DNA of 64,000 bases from contig CP048838.1 of NCBI GenBank assembly GCA_012317185.1, forward strand, positions 4,588,001-4,652,000. Direction: 5' to 3'. Positions 16,923 to 26,748 of this stretch are shown piece by piece. The number at the start of each line of letters is the position of its first letter. The stretch's first letter is position 1. The notes under the pieces were generated by a model. The model made no database searches, was not told the DNA's origin, and was given only the letters and a program-made list of their open reading frames with translations. The position numbers and the translations under genes were made by a program. The stretch comes from [Clostridium] innocuum. Lineage in GTDB: Bacteria > Bacillota_I > Bacilli_A > Erysipelotrichales > Erysipelotrichaceae.

Positions 16923-17122
16923 TCCCGTCTTTAGAATATTTCTATAGTATAAAAATCGGGGGCCGACTTTTATATTCGCTACTTTTACTCTTTATATAAA
17001 GGCAAGATTGAATACACACGCTGGAAATGTTTTGTGGTTTAATTATTTATAAAGCCCCTATATATAAAGCATTTTTACGAGATTCAAAGCAGATATAGTT
17101 CCTTTAGCACCCGTTTTTTAGA

Positions 17123-17988
17123 CTATAGAGTTAGAATATAGCACCATGAATTTTTAGGGTTAAGCAAGAAAAAAACTTGATTATTTTCGAAACTTTTCAT
17201 AATTTTTGCAAAGAAAAGAAGTAGCCTATATTTACGACAATTATTCTTCCATAAATTCTGCAATGTTGAATCTTCTCTTATTGAGCATAATATTTCTTCA
17301 TAATGCTCTAATACAGAAAGTGTCTCTCTTTTTCTACATGTTTTATCAAATGCCAATGATAAATCATTATAGTTTATTGAATCGTTATAACGATCAAATA
17401 AAGTCGTTACATCATAAAAATCACGCATACGTGTATTCAACAATCCTCTAGAAAGAATTGTTTGAATTTTTTCTGCAAGTATTGTCTCTAAATTATATGA
17501 CCAGAGTTGTATTGATTTGTCTTCTAACAACAACGGATATTCATATCTTATTTCTCTAGGTGTAATCACATCACCTGTTGATATATCTATTTTGATTGGC
17601 ACTATTAAATTTTCTAATTCTGCATCCATATGAATTCTTATTCCTGGATACTCCATATTGTCCATGATATCAGATACATCATTTAAGATAAATTCAATGT
17701 GATCATCAAGAGAAATATCTTTAATTTCATTTACAATCCTTTTGGTTTCTTCTTTAGTTAAATCAAAATTACGTATTGTTGTATCAATATCCATAGTCGA
17801 TCGCATCGATATACCAATCATAGAAGTAACCAAGATTCCACCCTTAACAATGAAATCGTCTTTATATTTAGAATACGTTATTCTTTCAAGAAAACGCTCC
17901 ATCATATAAACAAAGTTATAGGATCCGATCCATTTTGTTTGGCGACATTTTTAATTCTACCTTTTATTTGTGCTGGAGTTAGATACAT
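17123..17988 (-). pseudogene. AbiEii/AbiGii nucleotidyltransferase toxin, frameshifted
   Basis: The AbiEii toxin of a type IV toxin-antitoxin / abortive infection pair. An intact start would be the ATG at 17988-17986, overlapping the antitoxin stop, giving LTPAQIKGRIKNVAKQNG at the N-terminus. That frame hits TGA near 17912, and the rest continues one frame over from MMERFLERI (17905). The catalytic part is intact: KGG in FIVKGGILV and the D-x-D of MDIDTTI. The last 40 residues are unusually Phe/Leu-rich and may come from another slip. The internal ATG has no ribosome binding site, so little toxin is expected. Confidence 0.75.
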
Positions 17989-18557
17989 TACAATAAAACC
18001 TCCATATATTGTCTAATTATCTTTTCAATTCGAAATGCTTTTGCATACACCATTAAACAATTCAGATCTTTATCACTTCTTTGTAAATAAGTTTTAATCG
18101 CCATATTAAAATCCTGAATTTCTAAATTACGTCCACTTCTCACTAAATCACAAATTGTTCTTTCCAAATCATACATTGGGATTTCATGACCAAATTGATT
18201 TGTGATTGTAGTCTTTCCTAGATCCAAAAGCTCCTTTTTTACAGTATAAACCTTGTAACCTGAGTTTGTTAAAGCAGAAGGATTATATCCACTATAAATT
18301 GTAATACAATGCACAAAAGGTTCTCGATCAACCAGACCATAATAATATAAGGCATCATCATGAGAAATAACTCCTTTTGGACAACGCTGTGACAAAACAT
18401 AAGCTTCATCTTCCAACACATCTTTTGAAATATAAATACCTGGGCCAACTTTTTTCCATACAATTCCTTTTTATAAAATTATAAATAGACTGTCTCGATA
18501 CATTCACATTCTTTAATTTTTTAACATTCAAAACCTCAATTTTTTTTTAGAATCCAT
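17988..18557 (-). pseudogene. AbiEi antitoxin, frameshifted
   Basis: The open 143-codon part (17988-18419) covers the C-terminal domain with DLERTICDLVRSGR, the AbiEi hallmark. The N-terminal winged helix is recognisable upstream but in shifted frames: VSRQSIYNFIKRN at about 18465-18510, then VGPGIYISKD. Two homopolymers explain it: an A6 run (18450-18455 on the opposite strand) where five are needed, and an A9 run ending at 18548 where ten are needed. With those restored the protein starts at 18557 behind GGAAGGAG. Either decay or base-calling error in homopolymers. Confidence 0.75.
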
Positions 18558-18668
18558 TACTCCTTCCACACTCTCACCGCCTTTTACATTCTTGCTAATA
18601 TTATGCTTTATATTAGTAAGAATGTAAATCGACTTCAATTTATTTAATTATTCATATTCAATAATTTA

Positions 18669-18732
18669 TGTACTCATTTTGTACTCACGGACAAAATTGG
18701 CATATAAAAAAGGCCTTATATAAAGGCCTTTT
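18669..18732. repeat. GTACTCA-type site plus hairpin, middle copy
   Basis: TGTACTCATTTTG then TGTACTCA-like half (18669-18687), followed 20 bp on by a terminator-like hairpin AAAAGGCCTT..AAGGCCTTTT (18706-18732). The same order, related site then A-rich hairpin with AGGC, occurs at 34820-34884. This looks like the shared end of two integrated elements, or one internal junction (inference). Confidence 0.5.
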
Positions 18733-19448
18733 GATGTTTATTGAATTATTCAAATTCCGAAATAAAATGATTATAGTGAACATATTTGTTAACGTTTTGT
18801 TGCAAATATTATTATTTTGTCTATCGATTACTTCAAATATAGAAGTTTTATCATATGTTGGTAGCATAACGGTATCATCGAATATTAGACTTATAAAATA
18901 TTTTAATACTGCATATCATTGACTAGCAAAGCAATGGTAATGCAATATTCATTTAGAAATAAGTATATCTTTTTTATCTACATACTCAAATACGTGTATT
19001 ACTTCTTTATTCAAATATTATTATAGGTCTAAATCTTAGATTTCCCCTTCTTTTGCAATGCTGATAGAATAATCATTAAAATCTACATATATAAAAATCT
19101 TAGTTTGATCAAATTGCATTCTTACATGATCTGCTATTTTTTTATCATGGCCCCATTTCAAGAATTATTGTTATTATATAGCAATTAATTCGTTATCATT
19201 TATAATCTCTTTGAACATAATAAAATATTACAGACAATTATTATGCATACACAACTAAACATAACCTCTACATAAGTATTTCAAAACCCAATGCTGCATT
19301 AGTCGTTTTTGTGTTTAACAATTAAGTCTATCCTATCCAATTCATTGATTACAAGATATTATAATGATTTTTTATAAAATAAAAATCATCTATTTTTTAG
19401 AGTGATTATTGTGTAAGAAAATAAACTCTGTTATGTAATAAATTTTAA
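18733..19448. other. gene-poor AT-rich stretch
   Basis: No complete gene. It contains the coding remnant at 19036-19164. A short plus-strand frame across the site at 18669 is membrane-like by composition only and is not called. Confidence 0.5.
19036..19164 (-). pseudogene. 3' remnant of an unidentified gene
   Basis: A 42-codon minus-strand frame ending in TAA reads like real protein: it begins FLKWGHDKKIADHVRM and ends DYSISIAKEGEI, with balanced charge unlike the surrounding AT-rich noise. A stop lies directly upstream and no start or ribosome binding site is present. Probably the tail of a deleted gene. I cannot name the family. Confidence 0.35.
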
Positions 19449-20504
19449 TTAATTATTAGGACACACAAGGTATAAAGTATCTACATCTATGTCATCTTTG
19501 TTATACAATCTAGGTATATTTGCTTCTGTTGGTGATTCAAGCATCATTACTCCTTTAGCCTGTTCAAATGCTTTTTTTACAGAGTGGCCGAACCCTAACG
19601 ATGAATAAAACTGTGCAGCAAAGGCACTAGCAGCTTTGTCACTAATGGAATCTGTCATACCAATAGCTGCATCTACATAGCTAACCACCTCACACGCCTG
19701 TTCATAAGAAAAACAAGCATTAAAAAATATTAAATGTATTTTGTCAGAAGCTGACATTATTGTTTGAGTTATAGCTTCTTTAGTAACAAGCTTTGCAGAA
19801 CCATCGGTATTTTCTAATACAAGTTCACCATTTTCAGATCCGTGTCCACTAAAATGTATAACATCTGGATTAATTTCATTAATTGCTTGGAGAATATCTA
19901 AAGGGCGTACAGCCCATCTAGTCTCAAACAAGATTGAGTCTCTGTGTTCAGATTTTCTAATCATTTCCTGGATTGAACGCGCTTCTTCATCTAAACGCAA
20001 CTGAGAAGTCCCTTTCGGATTTGTAGCAAAAAATAGAACAATTATTCTCTCTGGAACTGCTTTTAACTGTTCAATATCTCTCTGCATATCTGCTTGTTGC
20101 CTTTGTTGTATTGAAATAGCTTGATGTATCTTTTTTAAGGTTCGTTCATTTTGTTGTTGTCGTTTTTTTTCTTCTTGTTCTTGTTTTTTACGTAATTTTT
20201 CTTCTTCACCACGTAACTTCTTTTCTTCAGATGCAATTTCCTTATCTTTCTGAGCTATTTTTTTATCTAATTCAGCTATCTTCTTATCAATCTTGGCAAT
20301 TTCTTTTTCTGCCCTTTCGATCTCAGATGTTTTTAATCGAATAGTTGACTGTGAGGATAAGCGTTTTAAAGAATTTGTTGCAGAAATAATTTTTTGTTTC
20401 TGTCGAGCCTTTTTATCGCTTTCCTTTGCCTTATCAGAAGATAACTTTGAAAACTCAGAGCGTTTTCTGGAAATATTATTTCTATATGTATCAATCAGCG
20501 ACAT
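19449..20504 (-). CDS. coiled-coil CHAT-domain protease candidate
   Basis: A 351-residue protein. Residues 1-150 are an almost unbroken, highly charged coiled coil. Residues 152-345 are a CHAT (caspase-like) domain: it starts RIIVLFFATNP, carries the catalytic His in HFSGHG (His221) and the catalytic Cys in FFNACFS (Cys264), separated by the usual distance. GGAGG lies upstream of the ATG at 20504. It stands about 220 bp beyond the GIY-YIG gene in a defence-rich element. CHAT proteases act as effectors in several bacterial immune systems; here the sensor and substrate are unknown. The coiled coil may mediate oligomerisation or sensing. Confidence 0.8.
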   Translation of the reverse strand: MSLIDTYRNNISRKRSEFSKLSSDKAKESDKKARQKQKIISATNSLKRLSSQSTIRLKTSEIERAEKEIAKIDKKIAELDKKIAQKDKEIASEEKKLRGEEEKLRKKQEQEEKKRQQQNERTLKKIHQAISIQQRQQADMQRDIEQLKAVPERIIVLFFATNPKGTSQLRLDEEARSIQEMIRKSEHRDSILFETRWAVRPLDILQAINEINPDVIHFSGHGSENGELVLENTDGSAKLVTKEAITQTIMSASDKIHLIFFNACFSYEQACEVVSYVDAAIGMTDSISDKAASAFAAQFYSSLGFGHSVKKAFEQAKGVMMLESPTEANIPRLYNKDDIDVDTLYLVCPNN

Positions 20505-20721
20505 TTTTAACCTCCAATTTTTTAATATTATTTAATTTTTATGATTTATTAATTATCTTATACTTAATAGGTATAACATATATCTTTTTGAATAGTTTTA
20601 TAAATATTCAATTCAATATTCTTTATTATTCAAAGCTTTTCTATAATATAGTGTATGATCAATAAAAATATAAAAATTATGAAAAACTTATTAATTTATA
20701 AAACTATTTCTAATAATCTAA

Positions 20722-21561
20722 TTACTCATTTATATCTTTTAAGGATATACCAAAGGCATTTTTCCAATCTACATTTCCATTACTTGTACGACCAAGAATT
20801 ACTGCTGAAGCAGCCGAAGGAGCATTAAATTCATAATCTTTTTCAAAAATATCATTCACAATAATTCCATCATCTACCAGTTTATTCCTTAAATTAAAGT
20901 AGGATCTTCCTCTTAATTCAAATGAAGAAACCGTATGATCTGAAACTTTCGATCCTTTTAAAACTGTAAATCCACCTGAACTAACAAATCCTTTAGCATT
21001 TGCTCCACTTCCTTTGCAATACAAATACACTGTTTTTTCGTCTGCATGTGGAACTGGTTCAAGAACTTTATATCCTAATGTATTTATAATTATCTTTACA
21101 TTATCAATGAACTCTTCCATAGAAGCAATTTGAGATTCTTTCATCACTGTATTTTTATATGTATTTTTAGTTAATATTTGATAACGGCCACATTCTCTTG
21201 CTATGTCGACAAATCTATTTTCTAAATAACGTATCAATGCTTTATTTAAATCTCTACCAGTAAAAACAACAGCTGAATTCCAATAATATTTTTCTTTATC
21301 TGCATTATAATCTCTTAAATGTTGATTTAGCCTATCCAACACATTTTCAGCTTCTCCTATGTAAACAGAATCTATATCAGAATCTTCTTTGCAAAATAAG
21401 AAATATACTCCCGCATTTCTTAAATCATCACGATTACATTGTTGAACTTCTGTTCTTGGAATTTTAATTGCTTTACCATTCCAATTTGATAATTCAGCAG
21501 TTACTAAACTCTCTGCTGTTCCATTTACTAAAAATAACTCTATTGCTTTTCCATAAGCCAT
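20722..21561 (-). CDS. GIY-YIG nuclease domain / DUF4357 protein
   Basis: A 279-residue two-domain protein. The GIY-YIG nuclease part (about 50-140) reads AGVYFLF for the first motif and VYIGEAENVLDRLNQH for the second, with the conserved Arg and the Glu in YLENRFV. The C-terminal part (215-279) is DUF4357 (LRGRSYFNLRNKLVDDGII). Proteins of this layout are often encoded beside type I restriction systems; their role is not established. It lies 20 bp after hsdR on the same strand, so probably the same transcript. Confidence 0.85.
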   Translation of the reverse strand: MAYGKAIELFLVNGTAESLVTAELSNWNGKAIKIPRTEVQQCNRDDLRNAGVYFLFCKEDSDIDSVYIGEAENVLDRLNQHLRDYNADKEKYYWNSAVVFTGRDLNKALIRYLENRFVDIARECGRYQILTKNTYKNTVMKESQIASMEEFIDNVKIIINTLGYKVLEPVPHADEKTVYLYCKGSGANAKGFVSSGGFTVLKGSKVSDHTVSSFELRGRSYFNLRNKLVDDGIIVNDIFEKDYEFNAPSAASAVILGRTSNGNVDWKNAFGISLKDINE

Positions 21562-21581
21562 AATATTACACTCCTATTCAA

Positions 21582-24500
21582 TCATTGATTGTCAGCCCAC
21601 ATTTCACATTGCGTCATGACAGTTTGAACCGCATCATCCATACCTTCAGGTGGATAACGATGTTTTTTCAATAATTTTTTAATTAACATTCGCATTTTAG
21701 CTCTTGCGGATTCTTTTTTCTGCCAATCAATTGTCCTATTTTTGCGTAGAGTATCTGCTAACTCCTTAGTTATTGCAATCAATTCTTCATTTTCATAAAA
21801 ATCTTTAATTGCTTGCGGTCTAGTCAATGCATCATAGAAAGCAAGTTCGTCGGCAGTCAATCCTAATTGATCTCCCTCTTTTTGTGCGGTAGCGATTTGC
21901 TTAGCAAGCTTCAACATTTCTTCAATAACTTCTTCATTGGTCAACATACCATTGAGATAAGCATTGAGAGAACGCTGCATAATTTCACTGAACTTTTCAG
22001 ATTTAACTACATTGGTTCTTCGATAAACAGATACCTGGTCTGCAATCAGCTTTTTTAGAAGTTCCACAGCAAGGTTCTTTTCCTTCATATTGGCAACTTC
22101 TTCAAGAAATTTAGGGTCGAATAACGAAAATTCTTCTTTAATATCTGAAAAAAGGTTAATGACACCATCGCTTTTGATACTATGCTTCAAAAGTTCATTG
22201 ATTCTTGCATTCATTTCCGGCAATGAAATTTTCTTTCCAACACCTGTATTGGCGAGTCTCAAAACAAGTACACGTATAGATTCAAAGAAAGCAGCTTCGA
22301 ATCTATCATCCTCATCAACAAGCGAAGAACAAAGAGACAATGCCTGGTGTAACATAAGAGCTTCTTTTACGAAAGAGTCTTTCTCATCGATCTTTTCTCT
22401 GTCCATAATAAAGTTGACAGCTCCACTGATGGTTTTAGCTCTTTCAAGGTCTGTTCCACTTTTAAATTTTGAATAGTCATATCCGTAGAATTTATCACGA
22501 CATACCGATAACTTCTCCAAAAATTTTGGATATGCCACTTTAGCAACATCGGTGTCTCCATAATTCTTTTTATCACGAGATGTATAATCATTCATTGCCT
22601 GCTTTAATGCGGTAGCAATACCAACATAATCAACTACAAGGCCCCCTTCTTTATCCCGGAATACACGATTTACACGGGCAATAGCCTGCATTAGATTATG
22701 ACCAGACATAGGCTTATAAACATACATAGTAGCAAGAGAAGGTACGTCAAAGCCAGTCAACCACATATCAACAACTATCGCAATTTTCAGTGGACTATTA
22801 TTGTCTTTGAATTTTTTCGCAAGCTCATCTTTATGGTGTTTGTTACCGATAATCTGTCTCCATTCTTCCGGATCATTATTTCCAGAAGTCATAACAACAG
22901 CAACTTTTTCTGTCCAAGCAGGACGCAGTTCTAAGATACGCTTATAAATTTTCATAGCGATAGGACGAGAATAGGCAACAATCATAGCCTTACCAGTAAG
23001 CAAATTCTCTCGGTTATTTTCATAATGATCTAGAATATCTCCTACAAGGGAATTGATAGTATTGTCGTTTCCGAGTACTGCTTCCATCTGTCCAAGCTCA
23101 CGCTTGCTCTTTTCGATAACTTCATCATCAGCATTTGCTGCCATTATGTCGTACTCAGTGTCAATCAATTTTAGAGTAGCTTCATCAAGCTTTAACTTAA
23201 TTACACGACTTTCATAATACACAGGTCGTGTTGCTCCATCCTCAACAGCCTGCGTCATATCGTATATATCAATATAATCACCAAACACTTCACGTGTGCT
23301 CCGATCTTTTGAAGATATTGGTGTGCCAGTAAAACCTATATATGTAGCGTTAGGTAAGGAATTACGAATAATGCGAGCAGTTCCTACTACTCGTTTTGCA
23401 ACATCCTCACCATCCTCATTTTTGGTAATCTTAATTTTTTCTGCAAGGCCATACTGTCCTCTATGAGCTTCATCTGCCATAACAATAATATTCTGACGTT
23501 CTGAAAGAGGTTCATGAGACTCCTCGAATTTCTGCATTGTTGTAAAAATGATACCATTTGCCTGTCTTCCAGCAAGAAGTGTTTTTAGATTTTCTCTGCT
23601 TTTTGCCTGCACCGGTTCTTGTCTTAAGAAATCTTTGCACTTTGCAAACTGTCCGTATAGTTGGTCATCAAGGTCATTTCTATCGGTAAGAACAACGATA
23701 GTAGGGCTATCCAAAGCTTCTTGAAGCAAGTGAGCGTAGAAAACCATTGAAAGGGATTTTCCACTTCCTTGAGTATGCCAGAATACACCGCCTTTACCAT
23801 CTGTAACAGTTGCATGCTTTGTTGATTCAATCGCTTTTCTTACCGCAAAATATTGATGGTATCCAGCAAGTATTTTAAACGAATTTATCCCTTCATTTGA
23901 AAAACATATGAAGTTCTTTATAATATCGAGTAATCTTTCTTTTTGGAACATTCCTTCAAAGAAAGTGTCAAATTGTGCGTATTGTGTATTTTCATAGTTA
24001 CCATCTTTAGTTTTCCATTCCATAAAACGATCTTCACCAGAGGTGATCGTACCAGCTTTTGAAGTCAGTTGGTCGCTCATTACACAAATAGCATTGTAAA
24101 TGAACATTGACGGTATTTCCTGCATATAGTTTCTAAGCTGCCTGTATGCTTCGGAAGCATCTGTTTCTTCACGAGAAGGAGATTTCAGTTCGACCAGAAC
24201 AACCGGCAGACCATTTAAAAATAGAATTATATCTGGACGTTTGTTACTATTCTCAATATAAGTCCATTGATTTGCCACAATAAAGGAGTTATTATCGGGG
24301 TTTTTGTAATCAACAAGATAGACGATAGAGGAACGCTCCTCACCGCCAACAAAATATCTTACCGGTATACCGTTTTGAAGAAAGTCCATAAAGACTGTGT
24401 TTTTCTGTACAAGTTCACCGTTTTCAAAGTTCTTCAGTTTAAAAACAGCGTCCTGAATAGCATCATCAGACACCCCTCTGTTCAAACGATAAAGAGACTC

Positions 24501-24638
24501 AACTAAAACATCTTCATATAATGGACTATAAAAATCTCTTTCAATATCGGGACCATATGCGTATTCATATCCTAAATCATTTCTGAATAGCTCGATTACA
24601 GAGTTTTCATAATCGGCTTCGGTATATATTCCCTGCAT
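21582..24638 (-). CDS. hsdR: type I restriction endonuclease subunit R
   Basis: A 1018-residue motor and nuclease subunit of normal length. The N-terminal PD-(D/E)XK nuclease has PDIILFLNGLP then VVLVELKSPS near residues 135-155. The SF2 translocase follows: Walker A HTQGSGKSLS near 290, DEAH box ADEAHRGQYG near 390, motif III GFTGTPIS near 435, and motif VI-like QAIARVNRVF near 650. A helical C-terminal domain binds the HsdM/HsdS core. It cleaves unmethylated DNA after ATP-driven translocation. GGAGAG precedes the ATG. No frameshift is visible, so restriction should be functional if the S subunit is. Confidence 0.93.
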   Translation of the reverse strand: MQGIYTEADYENSVIELFRNDLGYEYAYGPDIERDFYSPLYEDVLVESLYRLNRGVSDDAIQDAVFKLKNFENGELVQKNTVFMDFLQNGIPVRYFVGGEERSSIVYLVDYKNPDNNSFIVANQWTYIENSNKRPDIILFLNGLPVVLVELKSPSREETDASEAYRQLRNYMQEIPSMFIYNAICVMSDQLTSKAGTITSGEDRFMEWKTKDGNYENTQYAQFDTFFEGMFQKERLLDIIKNFICFSNEGINSFKILAGYHQYFAVRKAIESTKHATVTDGKGGVFWHTQGSGKSLSMVFYAHLLQEALDSPTIVVLTDRNDLDDQLYGQFAKCKDFLRQEPVQAKSRENLKTLLAGRQANGIIFTTMQKFEESHEPLSERQNIIVMADEAHRGQYGLAEKIKITKNEDGEDVAKRVVGTARIIRNSLPNATYIGFTGTPISSKDRSTREVFGDYIDIYDMTQAVEDGATRPVYYESRVIKLKLDEATLKLIDTEYDIMAANADDEVIEKSKRELGQMEAVLGNDNTINSLVGDILDHYENNRENLLTGKAMIVAYSRPIAMKIYKRILELRPAWTEKVAVVMTSGNNDPEEWRQIIGNKHHKDELAKKFKDNNSPLKIAIVVDMWLTGFDVPSLATMYVYKPMSGHNLMQAIARVNRVFRDKEGGLVVDYVGIATALKQAMNDYTSRDKKNYGDTDVAKVAYPKFLEKLSVCRDKFYGYDYSKFKSGTDLERAKTISGAVNFIMDREKIDEKDSFVKEALMLHQALSLCSSLVDEDDRFEAAFFESIRVLVLRLANTGVGKKISLPEMNARINELLKHSIKSDGVINLFSDIKEEFSLFDPKFLEEVANMKEKNLAVELLKKLIADQVSVYRRTNVVKSEKFSEIMQRSLNAYLNGMLTNEEVIEEMLKLAKQIATAQKEGDQLGLTADELAFYDALTRPQAIKDFYENEELIAITKELADTLRKNRTIDWQKKESARAKMRMLIKKLLKKHRYPPEGMDDAVQTVMTQCEMWADNQ

Positions 24639-24672
24639 AATATCTCTCCTTTACTAATTTATTTTACTTGTT

Positions 24673-25254
24673 TTAATTTCTTAAAGTGGTCTTCTGGTCA
24701 TATTCTAAACAATAATTTAGTGGCTTATAGGTTGATGTTAGATACATCAACCTATAAGCCACTAAATTATTGTTTATCGTGGAGTTTAATTCAATCTTGT
24801 CATCTATCATTTCCAAAAATCGAGCAATATTTTTTTGTATATCTTCGTTTGAGGGAATGTCAACTTCCAAATTGTTAATATCATTTTTGTTTACAGAACC
24901 AAACACTGTTCCGCTTTCTTTTCTAATTAAATACGGAACATAATATTTCATCATATAAAACAAGAAACTCTGATTTCCATTTTTCATTCTCAGTGAGCAA
25001 ACGCCACGCCCTAAGCACATATCAATTGGCGTAATGTTGAGCTCACCAACTGGCGCTCTTACACTCATTATTACATCTCCGGCTTTAGCCTGTTTTGTCA
25101 TTACAGTTGTATATGTGTCAAAAGCTGGATATTTAAAGCCAAAGGTTCTATTTCCTTGTAAAAAGGGAAAGCCAACTCCTTCGTTGTTATAGTACTCTGA
25201 TTTAGGGGATTGTCCCATTGTTACTTCAACAATTTCTCCCAATTTATATTTCAT
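24673..25254 (-). CDS. hsdS: type I specificity subunit, half-length
   Basis: A 193-residue protein, half the usual 380-450. It has one target recognition domain (starting LGEIVEVTMGQSPKS) and one conserved helical spacer (ARFLEMIDDKIELNSTINNNL). The normal second domain is missing; after INNNL the reading runs through a 71-bp palindrome and stops 20 codons later. The start at 25254 overlaps the hsdM stop. Half-S proteins can dimerise to make a working, palindrome-recognising enzyme in studied systems, so activity is possible. The truncation looks like loss of a second, invertible hsdS copy (inference). Confidence 0.85.
   Translation of the reverse strand: MKYKLGEIVEVTMGQSPKSEYYNNEGVGFPFLQGNRTFGFKYPAFDTYTTVMTKQAKAGDVIMSVRAPVGELNITPIDMCLGRGVCSLRMKNGNQSFLFYMMKYYVPYLIRKESGTVFGSVNKNDINNLEVDIPSNEDIQKNIARFLEMIDDKIELNSTINNNLVAYRLMYLTSTYKPLNYCLEYDQKTTLRN
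24706..24776. repeat. 33-bp perfect inverted repeat inside hsdS
   Basis: Arms 24706-24738 and 24744-24776 are exact reverse complements separated by five bases (TAGAT). The right arm encodes the conserved INNNL region at the end of the HsdS spacer helix, the place where inversion between hsdS copies takes place in phase-variable systems. It probably marks a deletion between inverted hsdS copies. It should extrude as a hairpin and may also end transcription partly before hsdR. Confidence 0.9.
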
Positions 25255-26746
25255 ATCCAATCGCCCCCAACTTCTTACGAATTTCATCTTCTAACTCGTG
25301 GGACTTAGCAAACATATCTGATAATTCAGATGTAAGGCGAGCCATCTTTTCTTCAAATGGTTCTCCGTCGTCCTCGACTTCTTCAATTCCAACATATCTT
25401 CCCGGAGTAAGGATAAAATCTTGTTTTTCAATTTCCTGAAGGTCTGCAACTGCGCAAAACCCTTTTACATCTTCAAGCGTACCTTCTTGGAACGCTGTAA
25501 AAGTATCTGCCAGCTTTTTAATATCCTCCTCAGTAAAATCTCTGTGTTTTCGGTCAACCATATAACCCATTTTGCGGGCATCAATAAACAGTGTTTTTCC
25601 TTTCTGTTTTTTGTTTTTGCTGATAAACCAAAGGGTAACGGGAATGGTTACGCTATAAAAAAGCTGTGTTGGCATTGCAACAATACCTTCAATAAGATCA
25701 GCTTGGATGATTTTCTTCCTGATTTCTCCTTCTCCACTCGACTGAGAGGATAATGCACCATTCGCAAGCACAAGCCCAATTTTTCCGTTAGGTGCTAAGT
25801 GATGTATCATATGTTGAATCCAAGCATAGTTAGCATTTCCGGCAGGTGGTGTACCATATTTCCAACGAACATCATCTTTCAGCTTATCTTGTCCCCAATT
25901 TGAAAGGTTAAATGGAGGATTTGCCATAATAAAGTCTGCTTTAAGTGTTTTATGCAAATCATTAAAGAATGTATCCGCCTGATATGGTCCGAAATCTGCC
26001 TCAATACCACGGATTGCCATATTCATTTTAGCCATTTTCCAAGTATCTGCATTTGATTCCTGACCATAAACAGCAATTTCTCCACGATTACCACTATGTG
26101 CCTCAATAAATTTAGCACTCTGTACAAACATACCACCACTTCCACAACAAGGGTCATAAACTCGGCAATTCTTGAATGGTTTAAGTATTTCAACAATCGT
26201 TTTTACAATACTTGAAGGAGTATAGAATTCTCCTCCTTTTACCCCTTCATAAGCGGCAAATTGAGCAATACAGTATTCATAGGTTCTACCAAGAAGATCT
26301 TTACTTTCTTCAATATCACCCATATCCATATTTGTAAATAAATCAACAACATCACCTAATACACGCTTGTCTAAGTCAGGACTGGCATAATTTTTTGGCA
26401 ACACATTTTTAAGTGTTGTGTTTTCTTTTTCAATCGATCTCATTGCATCGTCAATAACGGTTCCAATTTCTGGTGTATGTGCTACAGAAGCGATTTTTTT
26501 CCAACGCGCTTCGACAGGTACGAAAAAAATATTTTCCTCTGTGTAAGCATCCTTATCATCTTCAAACCCATCTCCTTCATCTATGAGCTGTTGATAACGC
26601 CTCTCAAAAGCACTAGAAATATAACGTAGGAAAATAAGACCTACAATGACTTTTCTATATTCAGCAGCAGGAATATGCCCCCATAGAACACAAGCTGCGT
26701 CCCATATTTGTTTTTCAAATCCAATTTTTGTATTATCTTTTGCCAT
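25244..26746 (-). CDS. hsdM: type I DNA methyltransferase subunit M
   Basis: A 500-residue adenine-N6 methyltransferase. The N-terminal helical HsdM_N domain spans about 10-145. SAM-binding motif I is DPCCGSGGMF near residue 195, catalytic motif IV is NPPF near 278. A C-terminal helical tail contacts HsdS. GGAGA lies upstream of the ATG. Its stop overlaps the hsdS start by 11 bases. With HsdS it modifies the target sequence; with HsdR added it restricts. It is preceded by a small XRE regulator two bases upstream. Confidence 0.95.
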   Translation of the reverse strand: MAKDNTKIGFEKQIWDAACVLWGHIPAAEYRKVIVGLIFLRYISSAFERRYQQLIDEGDGFEDDKDAYTEENIFFVPVEARWKKIASVAHTPEIGTVIDDAMRSIEKENTTLKNVLPKNYASPDLDKRVLGDVVDLFTNMDMGDIEESKDLLGRTYEYCIAQFAAYEGVKGGEFYTPSSIVKTIVEILKPFKNCRVYDPCCGSGGMFVQSAKFIEAHSGNRGEIAVYGQESNADTWKMAKMNMAIRGIEADFGPYQADTFFNDLHKTLKADFIMANPPFNLSNWGQDKLKDDVRWKYGTPPAGNANYAWIQHMIHHLAPNGKIGLVLANGALSSQSSGEGEIRKKIIQADLIEGIVAMPTQLFYSVTIPVTLWFISKNKKQKGKTLFIDARKMGYMVDRKHRDFTEEDIKKLADTFTAFQEGTLEDVKGFCAVADLQEIEKQDFILTPGRYVGIEEVEDDGEPFEEKMARLTSELSDMFAKSHELEDEIRKKLGAIGYEI

Positions 26747-26748
26747 TA

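Noticed and set aside
10891..18557. Prophage reading of the AT-rich region
   Set aside because: No capsid, tail, terminase or lysis genes; relaxase, MobC and PrimPol point to a mobilizable element.
18668..18922. Plus-strand 84-codon membrane-like frame
   Set aside because: It runs across the GTACTCA site and the hairpin, lacks a ribosome binding site and is AT-rich noise.
21582..26746. BREX, DISARM or other multi-gene defence system around hsdR
   Set aside because: Only standard HsdM, HsdS and HsdR motifs are present; no PglZ, BrxL or similar proteins.
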